Below are positions 24,298 through 33,176 of a stretch of DNA of 64,000 nucleotides, one piece after another. The DNA lies in the NCBI GenBank assembly GCA_964542475.1, contig CAZIUL010000020.1, forward strand, positions 1 through 64,000. The letters run 5' to 3'. This stretch comes from CAZIUL01 sp964542475. GTDB taxonomy: Bacteria; Planctomycetota; B15-G4; CAYZWU01. The first letter of the stretch is position 1; the number at the start of each line of letters is the position of its first letter. Under the pieces are notes generated by a model. The model made no database searches, had not been told where the DNA came from, and worked only from the letters and a program-made list of their open reading frames with translations. The position numbers were made by a program, and so were the translations under genes.

Positions 24298-25811
24298 CTT
24301 TTCCATGCAAGGGGAAAGAACAGAATCAGCACCGCATAGATCTCGAGCCTCCCAATAAGCATGCACATGGCAAGTATGATCTTGCCGACCGCGGGGATGT
24401 GGGCGTAGTTTTCAACGGCGCCCACTCGTCCAAGGCCGGGGCCGATGTTCGAGATGCAGGCAAGCACCGATGAAAACGCTGTCTCCAGGTCCAGCCCGAG
24501 CAAATGCATAAAAACAGAGCATATACCAAAGAGAAGAAAATAAAGGATCAAAAAGCCGGCGGTGTTGCCTATCACCTCTTCCGGAATTGTTCTTTGACGG
24601 ATCTTTACGTTGAAGACGGCTCTCGGTCTTATGATACGCCTGATCTCCCTGAAACCGGTTTTGAATGCGATGAGGAGCCGCACCACCTTGATTCCTCCGC
24701 CGGTAGATCCGGCACTCGCTCCGATCACCATCAAAACGATCAGCAGAAAACGGCACACGTGGGGCCACGCGTTGAAGTCCTCGGTGCAGAAGCCGGTAGT
24801 GGTCATTACAGCAACCGACTGAAAAACCGCGTCCCTGACCGCTTTACCCGGGACGTCGTACCCGGCGCCATCCTTGTAGGTTTCAGGCCCGGCGAACCTT
24901 TCCGGAGGGCAAAAATAGAGATGAAGCCCGATTATCGCTATGGCTACGACGAGTATTCCAACATAGAGCCTGAACTCACTGTTCCTGTAAACAGGCTTGA
25001 AGCGCGCGCGGATCAAGTGGAAATAAAGCACAAAGTTGACGCCTGCCAGAAACATGAAAACGATGATCACCCACTGGATCGCCGGACCGTAGAATCCGAT
25101 GCTCACGTTCTTGGTGGAGAATCCGCCGGTAGCCATGGTGCCGAATGCATGGCAGAACGAATCCAGCAGGGGCATTCCCAGAATCCATAAAACCAGCGTT
25201 TCACCGAGTGTGAGCGCTGTATAGATCATCCACAGGATCTTGGCCGTATCCGCGATCCTGGGACCCAGCTTGTCCGTTGTAGGGCCCGGCACCTCAGCCC
25301 TGAACAGGATGTTGCCTCCCGCTCCCAGAGCTGGAAGCACAGCAATGGAAAGCGCAACGATCCCCATGCCGCCGAGCCAATGCGTCAGCGAGCGCCAGAA
25401 CAGGATTCCCGAAGGAAGGCTTTCGATGCCGTCCGGAAGGGTATCGGATTTTGCGAAAATGGTTGCCCCTGTTGTTGAGAAGCCGGACATGGTCTCGAAA
25501 ACCGCATCGACCACGCTGGTACAGACGCCTGACAAGTAGAACGGGATGGCGCCAAGCAGGGTCAAGAGCACCCAGGACAGGGTTACGGTTGCAAAGCCTT
25601 CACAAAGCCCGAAGCCGCTGGAATCGAACTTGAACTTCCGCTTGAAAAACAGCCCGATCAGGACCGAAGCCAGAACAGCAACCAGAAACGCGCGGACCTC
25701 CCGCGTGGGCCCTTGACCGCAGAACAGGGCGATTCCCAGGGGGATCAACAAAAACAGGCCGAGCAGCAAAGCCAGCCAACCCAGGATGTGCAGCACTGAA
25801 CGGATGTTCAC
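24294..25811 (-). CDS. trkH: Trk potassium uptake protein, TrkH family
   Basis: 505 aa with the four pore-type repeats of Trk/Ktr channels, visible as ETMSGFSTTGATIF, TMATGGFSTKNVS, VMTTTGFCTEDF and GASAGSTGGGIKVVRLL. Inner-membrane potassium channel subunit gated by the RCK protein TrkA, whose gene overlaps it. The start is a GTG giving a GTGA overlap with the trkA stop. The C-terminus (LFFPLAWKR) is normal, and the stop codon lies in half-repeat A5. Confidence 0.93.
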   Translation of the reverse strand: MNIRSVLHILGWLALLLGLFLLIPLGIALFCGQGPTREVRAFLVAVLASVLIGLFFKRKFKFDSSGFGLCEGFATVTLSWVLLTLLGAIPFYLSGVCTSVVDAVFETMSGFSTTGATIFAKSDTLPDGIESLPSGILFWRSLTHWLGGMGIVALSIAVLPALGAGGNILFRAEVPGPTTDKLGPRIADTAKILWMIYTALTLGETLVLWILGMPLLDSFCHAFGTMATGGFSTKNVSIGFYGPAIQWVIIVFMFLAGVNFVLYFHLIRARFKPVYRNSEFRLYVGILVVAIAIIGLHLYFCPPERFAGPETYKDGAGYDVPGKAVRDAVFQSVAVMTTTGFCTEDFNAWPHVCRFLLIVLMVIGASAGSTGGGIKVVRLLIAFKTGFREIRRIIRPRAVFNVKIRQRTIPEEVIGNTAGFLILYFLLFGICSVFMHLLGLDLETAFSSVLACISNIGPGLGRVGAVENYAHIPAVGKIILAMCMLIGRLEIYAVLILFFPLAWKR

Positions 25812-27208
25812 GTTTCAATCCGGTTGTTGTTGTTATTGGAATCAACAAAGGTAATGCGTTTTCTTCCGGCCATCAGTTTTTCCAGCTTTTCCCCAACTGT
25901 CGGAAGAGCGAACGCCACTATCGTGTCCCCCTGCATTATCGTGCTGTTCCCATCGGGTATGATGGCCACTCCGTTGCGGTATATCGCGCCAACGAGCGAG
26001 CCTTCCGGGAGCCTGAGCTCTCTCAGTGTTTTGCCGACGGCTTTTGAACCTTTACCGACCAGCAGTTCGATGATTTCCGCGCTGCCGTCTCCGATCTTCT
26101 TGACCGAAAGGACCTTTCCCGGTTTTACGAAACGAAGTATTTCCCCCACCGCAATGAGACGCGAGTTGACCACGACATCCACGTCCAAAGTGCCCAGGAT
26201 CGGCACTATATCGGGGTCCCTGGTTATGATAGCTGTCCGCTTTGCCCCTTTTTTCTTGGCAAGCAGCGCGTAGATGAGGTTCTTGCTGTCATCATCGTGG
26301 GACGCGATAAAGAAATCCGCGCCGCCAAGATTAATCTCGTGGGCCACATCATCTTCAAGCGGATTGCCTTCCACGACCAGCGACTTCTTCAGCACCTTCG
26401 AGGCGTTTTCGCACAGATCCGTGTTCACATCCATCAGTGCAACGGTATCGATCCTGTGTTCAAGTCTCCTGGCAAGGGTCAGGCCGATCCTGCCCGCACC
26501 CGATATCACTACCTTTCTCGGTTTTTCCTTAACCGACGGTAAAAGCTCCTGAAAATGGGGGAAAACATCCCTGGTCATCAGCAGGTATATAGTATCGCCG
26601 GGCTTGAGCACATCCGAACCCTTTGGGATTATCATCGCATCGTCACGGTTTATCGCAACGATCAGAAACGAAAAATCGCTGAACTTCTTCTTGAGAACGG
26701 CAAGCTCCTGGTCATGGATATCTTCATCGCCGGTCAGGTGGAACCCGCGCAGGATTATCTCACCTCCTGCGAAATCCCCCGCATCCGACGCGCCGGGCGT
26801 GTCGAGAACCTTCAGAATATAATCGATCGTGATCTGGTCCGGGTTGATGATCCGGTTGATGTGAAAATCACGCTTGGAAATCACCGGATCCTTCCGGGTA
26901 AAACTCCGGTTCCTCACCCTTGCTATCTTTCGGCGGACATTAAACGCGTGCGCCATCATGCAGGTTACCTGGTTCACCTCATCGATGTTGGTCACCGCGA
27001 TGAGAAAATCCGCGCCCTCGACCTTGGCTTCCTTCAGGCTTGTGACATTGGTGCCGGATCCCTGGATCACCTGCACATCGAGCTTGTCCTTCAGGCGCTT
27101 GATCAGCATCGGATCGTTCTCGATCACAGCGATATCATGCTTCTCGCGGGATAGCTCTGTTGCAAGGTTGAATCCGACAGCACCGGCACCGACTATCACG
27201 ATCCTCAT
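25808..27208 (-). CDS. trkA: Trk system NAD-binding regulatory subunit TrkA
   Basis: Two tandem RCK units. The first has the Rossmann motif MRIVIVGAGAVGFNLATEL with GxGxxG; the second starts KVVISGAGRIGLTLARRLE. Each is followed by a TrkA-C domain (around residues 145-220 and 375-455). At 466 aa it is the standard double-length TrkA. A cytoplasmic ring that binds NAD(H) and nucleotides and gates TrkH. Overlaps trkH by 4 bp and the HEAT-repeat gene by 4 bp, so all three are coupled. Confidence 0.94.
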   Translation of the reverse strand: MRIVIVGAGAVGFNLATELSREKHDIAVIENDPMLIKRLKDKLDVQVIQGSGTNVTSLKEAKVEGADFLIAVTNIDEVNQVTCMMAHAFNVRRKIARVRNRSFTRKDPVISKRDFHINRIINPDQITIDYILKVLDTPGASDAGDFAGGEIILRGFHLTGDEDIHDQELAVLKKKFSDFSFLIVAINRDDAMIIPKGSDVLKPGDTIYLLMTRDVFPHFQELLPSVKEKPRKVVISGAGRIGLTLARRLEHRIDTVALMDVNTDLCENASKVLKKSLVVEGNPLEDDVAHEINLGGADFFIASHDDDSKNLIYALLAKKKGAKRTAIITRDPDIVPILGTLDVDVVVNSRLIAVGEILRFVKPGKVLSVKKIGDGSAEIIELLVGKGSKAVGKTLRELRLPEGSLVGAIYRNGVAIIPDGNSTIMQGDTIVAFALPTVGEKLEKLMAGRKRITFVDSNNNNNRIET

Positions 27209-29640
27209 CCGACACCACCCTTTCCGCTGTCATCGGAGGGAACGCCTTTCCCGTCATCCGGGTCCTCATCCGGCTGTACTTCAGGCTGTGGTTTCACCTC
27301 TGTGCCACCCTCCTTGTCGCCTCCCGGCTCCGGAGGTGCCGGTACAGGTTCCTTTGGCGGTTCCTTAACCTCCTCAACAACAGGTGCGGCCTTTTCCTTC
27401 AGCGCTTTGAACCGCTTGACGAGCTCTTCCGGCATTGCTCCAGCTCCAGGCCCTTCCACGGGAAATCCGTTCAGCAGCGCAAGCACAGCCGCATTATCTT
27501 TGAGTGCCAATGAGCACTCGGCAGCCTCGATCTTGATCAGCCACAGCTCGGCCGGTTTGTCCGCCGGATACCGGGCAATCAGCTTCCCGTAGGTCGCCGC
27601 CCCTGCCTGGAAATCCTCGGCCTTGACGAGAACACGCGCGTATTCGAGGAGGTAGCCGTTGTCTTCAGGTGCGATCTCGGTGAGCAGCCGGGCCTGTTCC
27701 ACCGCCTTTTTAATCTCCCCGGAGCCCATGTAGATCTTGTACCAGGAATCGGCTTTCAGTATCTTGACCCTCTCTATCGCGCCGTTATGGCCGTTTTTTT
27801 CCTGGGCACGGGACAAGAAGCTGTCCGAGCAGGAACCGGCCAGGACATAGTGTCCATCGTTGGAAAAGATCTCCACCGCCTGCTGCCAGAGGTTGATGTC
27901 ATCTCCGCAGATGTCCGAGCATGCGCGGCGCGCCTCTTCAACGAACTCCTTATCCGCGGCTTCTCCTTCCCGCGCCGTGGAAAGAGCCTTGCTGATGACC
28001 GCAAGCCCGTCCGCCTGATGGATCATGCCGAGCGCCTTGACGCACCAAAGCCTCACCTTGGCGTCTTTCTCGACACGCAGATGTTCTTGGATGATAGCCA
28101 CACCGTCCGGGGGTGCGAGCGTGCCCAGCTCCCGGATCACGGTCTCCCTGACAAAAGATTCCTTGTCCACCAGGCCGCGTTTGAGCGCCTCCACAGCCTT
28201 GGCTTTCAGGCCGTTTTCAGGCGTCCCAGCCTTTCCTATCCTGGCAAGGCTCCCGGTAACCTCGAAACGAACTTCGCTTTCAGGATCCTCGATAAACGCC
28301 TTCAAGAGCAAATCCACGGCCTTCTCACTCGTGCAGGCGCCAAGGGCCTTGACCGCTTTCCCGCGGATTCCCTTGTCGTTTTTGAGACCAAGAAAAGGCG
28401 TTATTAGAGCGCAATCGTTTACATGATCGAACATGGTAAGAAGGTCAAGAAGGCACAACTTCAGCTCAGCGCGGCCCCTTTCATCTTTCAATTCTCCGAG
28501 CAGGTCTCCCACAGCCTTGCAGACCTCGGGTGTTTTGTGTTGCTGTAGGCTTTTTGCAGCCCTGACCTTGATGACATCCCTTGGATCATCGCGCATGTAA
28601 AGAAGCAGGATTTCCTGGGCGCGTTTTTCCTCGCTTGTGCCGCTCCCCACAAGATCGAGCAGCAGGAGCAGTGTTTTCTCGTCGTTCTCTCCGTTTTGGA
28701 GGTGGGAGATGAGCTGTTCCATGATCCCCTTGACCAGCTCTTCCGAACGGTTCTCGGTGATCACCTCTGCCGCCCGCCGCCTCACACCGGCGTCATCCCA
28801 CGAAAGAAAATCGACCGCCCTTTGGGGAACGCTTTCAATCATCTGCAGGGCAAGCGCGGACTGCTGGGCTTCTAGCTCTTGCATCTTTTTTTCCAACCCG
28901 GCTATCCGTGCCTTCAGAACCGGTTCGATGATATGATCTCTGCTAAGATGTTTGTTGCCGTCCCACCAGCTCTTCCATGCCCCTGCATCCTCTCCGAACC
29001 CCTGATAGGTGAGAGACACCAGGGATTTATTCGCGCGTGCGCGAACGCCTGCGTCGGTGTGCTTCACAAAAGGTATCAGGATATCCACGGCAGCAAGATC
29101 GCGGGCGTATCCGAGAGCGGAAATGGACGCAAGGAGGAGTTCGTTGGATACTCCCTCCCCGGAGCATGTCGCCAGCACCTTCTTGATGGTGGGTACACGC
29201 GTCTTCGGCTTCTCCAGAAAAGCGGCAAGCGCTTTCTCGCAGCGCTCCCTGACCTGCTCCCTGGAATCCGCCACCGAAAGGATAAGAACCTGTGTAAGGG
29301 CCGAGATGTCGTCATTGACCTCGAACGCGGTGACAACGGCTAAAACGCCGGCTTCCGATAGCTGACCGTCGACAAGCTTTGAACACAGCCATTCCTGATC
29401 TCCGAACTTGATGAGTTCGGTGGCGCTTATGGCCAATGCCCCGGCATCCGTGTTATCAGCGCTGAAGGGAGCTCGATGCTTCTTCAACAGAGCCGGGATT
29501 TCCTGTTCGGGCGGCTTCGGTTTCTTTTCAGCCACCGGCTTTTCCTTCTCAGCAGGATCGGCCTGACGGGCAGCGACATGAAACGGCGCAGCCAGCATGA
29601 TGATGGCAACGATGGCATGTATTAATACGTTTTTTTTCAT
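27205..29640 (-). CDS. exported HEAT-repeat protein with Pro/Asp-rich tail
   Basis: Signal peptide MKKNVLIHAIVAIIMLAAPFHVAARQ, then a long array of HEAT-type helical repeats (for example VRARANKSLVSLTYQGFG, IRGKAVKALGACTSEKAV, VRFEVTGSLARIGKAG, VRLWCVKALGMIHQADG) to about residue 590, a TPR-like segment (about 620-720) and a low-complexity acidic, proline-rich tail. Start at 29640 puts the signal peptide first. A periplasmic scaffold is likely. Its 4-bp overlap with trkA means translation coupling with potassium uptake genes, which is unusual; no functional link is known. Confidence 0.85.
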   Translation of the reverse strand: MKKNVLIHAIVAIIMLAAPFHVAARQADPAEKEKPVAEKKPKPPEQEIPALLKKHRAPFSADNTDAGALAISATELIKFGDQEWLCSKLVDGQLSEAGVLAVVTAFEVNDDISALTQVLILSVADSREQVRERCEKALAAFLEKPKTRVPTIKKVLATCSGEGVSNELLLASISALGYARDLAAVDILIPFVKHTDAGVRARANKSLVSLTYQGFGEDAGAWKSWWDGNKHLSRDHIIEPVLKARIAGLEKKMQELEAQQSALALQMIESVPQRAVDFLSWDDAGVRRRAAEVITENRSEELVKGIMEQLISHLQNGENDEKTLLLLLDLVGSGTSEEKRAQEILLLYMRDDPRDVIKVRAAKSLQQHKTPEVCKAVGDLLGELKDERGRAELKLCLLDLLTMFDHVNDCALITPFLGLKNDKGIRGKAVKALGACTSEKAVDLLLKAFIEDPESEVRFEVTGSLARIGKAGTPENGLKAKAVEALKRGLVDKESFVRETVIRELGTLAPPDGVAIIQEHLRVEKDAKVRLWCVKALGMIHQADGLAVISKALSTAREGEAADKEFVEEARRACSDICGDDINLWQQAVEIFSNDGHYVLAGSCSDSFLSRAQEKNGHNGAIERVKILKADSWYKIYMGSGEIKKAVEQARLLTEIAPEDNGYLLEYARVLVKAEDFQAGAATYGKLIARYPADKPAELWLIKIEAAECSLALKDNAAVLALLNGFPVEGPGAGAMPEELVKRFKALKEKAAPVVEEVKEPPKEPVPAPPEPGGDKEGGTEVKPQPEVQPDEDPDDGKGVPSDDSGKGGVG

Positions 29641-29821
29641 TTTATGGCATACCGGTCCAACAGCGCCTTTGAAAACCACATCATCGTAGTGCACTTGTTC
29701 CAGCAATGATACTGAATGTTAATACGCACCACCCGCAATGTCATCGATCAATTAATATGGAACAGGAAAAAAATACAAGATTAAAACAGGTTCAAAGGTT
29801 AAAGGTTCAGAGGCTCAGGGT

Positions 29822-30640
29822 TTAGGATTTATGGGTATGGTTATCCTTGCGTAGGTTCCGGAGTTCCTGAAGCCTTGGCACCAGGTTTTCAAGCTGCTTG
29901 AACGTGAGAGCCTGGTTCAGATCGCAAAGCGCTGTTTCAGGCGCAGGATGCACTTCGAGGAGCAGGGCATCAGCGCCCACCGCCACTGCAGCCATTGCCA
30001 GATCCGGCACAAGCTCCGAATCGCCCGCCGCGTGACTCGGGTCCACAACAACCGGAAGGTCGCTCCTGCGGGCGATCACAGGCACGGAAGATATATCCAG
30101 TGTGAAACGGGTGGCGCCTTCAAAGGTGCGGATCCCTCTTTCGCAAAGCAGAACGCCGTCGTTTCCAGCCTCCCGGATGTACTCCGAAGCCATGAGAAAT
30201 TCGTCCAAAGTGCTGCTCAGCCCGCGTTTCAACAGAACAGGAGTTTTTTGCCTGCCGAGTGTCTTGAGAAGGCATGTGTTGTACATGCTTCTCGCGCCGA
30301 CCTGAATCATGTGGGAATATCGGCGGGCTATCTCGAACTCGGCAGTGTCCATCACCTCGGTCACTACCTTGAGCCCGAACTTGTCGGCGGCGCTGCGCAG
30401 AATCTTCAGACCATCCTCTCCCAGCCCCTGAAATGCGTGCGGGCTTGTGCGCGGTTTGAAAGCTCCGCCCCTCATGATTCTAATGCCCAACCTTTTCAGA
30501 ACGCGCGCCACCTTCTCTACCTGGGCAGCGCTTTCCACGGCGCACGGCCCTGCTATCAGCACAAGTTCACCGACCCCCCCGACCGGCACATCATCCACCA
30601 GAATGGTCCGGGTTGCCTTTTTTTTGGATTCTTGCCTCAT
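29822..30640 (-). CDS. aroF: 3-deoxy-7-phosphoheptulonate (DAHP) synthase, AroF/AroG type I-beta
   Basis: Condenses phosphoenolpyruvate and erythrose 4-phosphate, the first step of aromatic amino acid synthesis. Conserved motifs: LIAGPCAVES, RGGAFKPRTSPHAFQGLGE, TEVMDTAEFE, IQVGARSMYNTCLLK, PVLLKRGLSSTLDEF, LCERGIRTFE, VVVDPSHAAGD and LLLEVHPAPETALCD. The size (about 272 aa) is that of the single-domain beta type without ACT or chorismate mutase extensions. The start at 30640 places the usual VDDVPVGG lead-in at the N-terminus; an upstream ATG at 30712 is possible. Alone in its unit. Confidence 0.92.
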   Translation of the reverse strand: MRQESKKKATRTILVDDVPVGGVGELVLIAGPCAVESAAQVEKVARVLKRLGIRIMRGGAFKPRTSPHAFQGLGEDGLKILRSAADKFGLKVVTEVMDTAEFEIARRYSHMIQVGARSMYNTCLLKTLGRQKTPVLLKRGLSSTLDEFLMASEYIREAGNDGVLLCERGIRTFEGATRFTLDISSVPVIARRSDLPVVVDPSHAAGDSELVPDLAMAAVAVGADALLLEVHPAPETALCDLNQALTFKQLENLVPRLQELRNLRKDNHTHKS

Positions 30641-30802
30641 TTCGGAACCGTTTCGGAAAAAATCAGATTTCCCCTGACTGGATGAGAATCTGCAATGGAG
30701 CATTTTTAGCACGAACTAATTAACAAACAGCTAGTATACCACATCTGTTTCTGTAAAATCTATAATTCAATGAGACGAAATTCAGGATCGGGATCGGGCG
30801 GG

Positions 30803-30816
30803 CGGTTCACGAACCG
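30803..30816. promoter_or_regulatory. 14-bp palindrome between aroF and glycerate kinase genes
   Basis: CGGTTCACGAACCG is a 6-bp inverted repeat with a 2-base centre, nested in a wider pair (GGGATCGG / CCGATCCC). It could be an operator for aroF or part of a transcription terminator for the glycerate kinase operon; there is no T-run to prove the latter. Confidence 0.3.
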
Positions 30817-30897
30817 ATCCCGCATAGCCGATGGAAGGTTTACGTTTTTCTTGTTGGGGCACCCCCCGTGGTTGCCCTCCGGTCCTGTCGGGTTTTC

Positions 30898-32037
30898 CTA
30901 TTCCCCTTCCCCCAGGAATGCCCGGACAGCACGTTCGGCAGCCGTGCTCAGATGAACAGGCGCGTTCGCCATGGCATCTTCAAGCGCAACGGATCCGGTG
31001 CAAATCGGATAAAGCCCGGCAAAACCGGCGGCATGAAGCTCGTCCATGTCCGCCTCATCCACGTTTCCGCAGACAGCAATGCATTTGACAGACTTTTTTC
31101 CCGCCAGGGAGCAAACCCCGGCAGGAGCCTTGTGAAAAAGCGTCTGCCTGTCGATTACGCCCTCGCCTGTGATTACCAGGTCAGCGCTGTCGAGCGCCAG
31201 GTCAAGCCTCACCAGATCCAGAACGAGATCTACGCCGGTCACGAGCTCCGCTCCGAGGAAAACATGGAGCCCGGCTCCGAGCCCGCCTGCTGCGCCGCCG
31301 TGCCTGAGCGCGGTCACATCAGCTCCAAGGTCATCCCTCATGCGGCAGGCAAGGTTCGCCAGACCGCTCTCGAGCATACACACCTGGGCCGGAGCCGCAC
31401 CCTTCTGAGGGGCGTAAACGCGTGCAGCGCCCCGTTCACCGAGAAGAGGGTTACAAACATCGCACGCCGCCTTGATCTGCATCCCTTTCAGCGCTGGATT
31501 CAGGCCGGACGGATCGATCCCTGCTATTGCTTCGAGGCTGCCGCCCGTGGGATCCAGATCCCTTCCCTCTTCGTCGTGAAACCGTACCCCGAGCGCGGAT
31601 GCCATTCCTGTTCCTCCATCGCATGTTGCGCTCCCGCCGACACCGATTATCATCTGCCTGGCGCCAAGCTCGAGAGCTTGCGCCACAAGCTCGCCTGTGC
31701 CGGCGGTGGAGGTTCGCATGGGATCCTGTTCGTGCTCATGGAGGAGCGCGAGACCTGATGCCTCGGCCATTTCGACCACGGCGAGCGATCGGCCGGCAAC
31801 CCAGCAGAACCGGGCCTTGACCGGGCGGCCCAGGGGATCGCTGACCTGTCGGCTCAGGATCTCCCCTCCCAGAACAGGACAGAGGACATCCACCAGTCCG
31901 TCCCCCCCATCGGAAACAGGAACGGTGTGGATATCGGCGCCTGGCGCTGCTCGCCTCACGCCTTCAGCAATGGCAGCGGCGGCATCGCTCGCGCACAGGC
32001 TCCCCTTGAAGGAATCCGGTGCCACGATGATCTTCAT
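30898..32037 (-). CDS. glxK: glycerate kinase (GarK/GlxK family)
   Basis: 379 aa opening MKIIVAPDSFKGSLCASDAA, with the VPVSDGGDGLVDVL, GVGGSATCDGGTGMASALG and VDLVLDLVRLD motifs of the glycerate 2-kinase family. Phosphorylates glycerate with ATP in the cytoplasm. It overlaps the preceding hydroxyacid dehydrogenase by 4 bp. Together the two convert hydroxypyruvate to glycerate to phosphoglycerate, feeding glycolysis from serine or glyoxylate-derived carbon. Confidence 0.93.
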   Translation of the reverse strand: MKIIVAPDSFKGSLCASDAAAAIAEGVRRAAPGADIHTVPVSDGGDGLVDVLCPVLGGEILSRQVSDPLGRPVKARFCWVAGRSLAVVEMAEASGLALLHEHEQDPMRTSTAGTGELVAQALELGARQMIIGVGGSATCDGGTGMASALGVRFHDEEGRDLDPTGGSLEAIAGIDPSGLNPALKGMQIKAACDVCNPLLGERGAARVYAPQKGAAPAQVCMLESGLANLACRMRDDLGADVTALRHGGAAGGLGAGLHVFLGAELVTGVDLVLDLVRLDLALDSADLVITGEGVIDRQTLFHKAPAGVCSLAGKKSVKCIAVCGNVDEADMDELHAAGFAGLYPICTGSVALEDAMANAPVHLSTAAERAVRAFLGEGE

Positions 32038-32990
32038 GGATTCACCACATTCACCGGGTTGTTCTCGACGTACGCTTTCAGGTTCTCGACAACAACATCC
32101 ATCAACCGCTGCCTTGCCGCCTTGCTCGCCCAGGCGATGTGCGGCGTGACAGAACAGTTCTTTGCATTGAGAAGCGGGTTGTCGCGGGAAGGCGGTTCAA
32201 TGGAAAGCACGTCCAGGCCCGCACCGGCGATACCCCCCCGGTTGAGAGCATCGGCCAGGGCCTGCTCGTCCACAAGTTGACCGCGGCTGGTGTTTATCAG
32301 GAAGGCGGATCTCTTCATCAACGCCAGCCTATCGCGGTTCACGAGACGATCCGTTTCAGGGGTTAGCGGGCAGTGAAGGCTCACCACATCGCTTTGCCTG
32401 AAAAGTTCGTCCAGGCCGGACCTTTGCGCGCCTTCGGGGAGTTCCTGCGGTAAATCCGTGTCGCAGACGAGCACCCTCATGCCGAAGGAAAGGGCGATGC
32501 GCGCGGCGGCACTGCCGATGCGGCCGTAGCCGATGATGCCAATGCAGAGCCCTGACAGCTCGATCAAAGGGTGATCCCAGTAGCAGAAATCATCGCTTTC
32601 GCACCATTTTCCGTTGCGAACCGTCTTTGCGTGCCCGGCGCAATGCTGTGTCAGGTCGAGCAGGTGCGAAAACACCATCTGCGCCACCGACATGGTCCCG
32701 TACGAGGGCACGTTGGTCACAACGATCCCGCGCGCGCGCGCCGCAACAACATCCACCACGTTGTAGCCGGTGGCGAGAAGGCCGATGTATTTCAGCCCGT
32801 CCAGCGCGGCCATGTCATCCCTGGAAACCGGGGTCTTGTTCGTGAGAAGCGCGGCAGCGCCTTCGGCCCGCTCCACAACCATGCCGGGCAATGTGCGCTC
32901 GTGCACGGTCAGCTCGCCGAACTCTTCCACTCCCTCCCAGGTCAGGTCACCCGGGTTCAGGCAATAGCCGTCAAGTACTACGATCTTCAT
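32034..32990 (-). CDS. D-2-hydroxyacid dehydrogenase (glycerate dehydrogenase/hydroxypyruvate reductase type)
   Basis: 318 aa with the NAD-binding motif GIIGYGRIGSAAARIA and the catalytic residues of the family in context: Arg/Glu in NTSRGQLVDEQAL...GAGLDVLSIEPP and His in VTPHIAWAS. Reduces hydroxypyruvate or a related 2-oxoacid. The 4-bp overlap with glycerate kinase supports hydroxypyruvate to glycerate as the reaction; the exact substrate is inferred. Confidence 0.9.
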   Translation of the reverse strand: MKIVVLDGYCLNPGDLTWEGVEEFGELTVHERTLPGMVVERAEGAAALLTNKTPVSRDDMAALDGLKYIGLLATGYNVVDVVAARARGIVVTNVPSYGTMSVAQMVFSHLLDLTQHCAGHAKTVRNGKWCESDDFCYWDHPLIELSGLCIGIIGYGRIGSAAARIALSFGMRVLVCDTDLPQELPEGAQRSGLDELFRQSDVVSLHCPLTPETDRLVNRDRLALMKRSAFLINTSRGQLVDEQALADALNRGGIAGAGLDVLSIEPPSRDNPLLNAKNCSVTPHIAWASKAARQRLMDVVVENLKAYVENNPVNVVNP

Positions 32991-33176
32991 GTTTTGCCTT
33001 TTTCAGAATCGGGATAGTATGGACGACCGGCTTCACGCCCCTGCACAGCTTCATCACGATTTCGAGGTCCCAACTGGTTTGAATTTCTTTTCACCTTGCG
33101 AAGAAGTTTGGGCTTCATAATATATAAGGGATTTCAAACCATGCGTCAACCTGAACAGAAATTGAAGGAGCCATGT

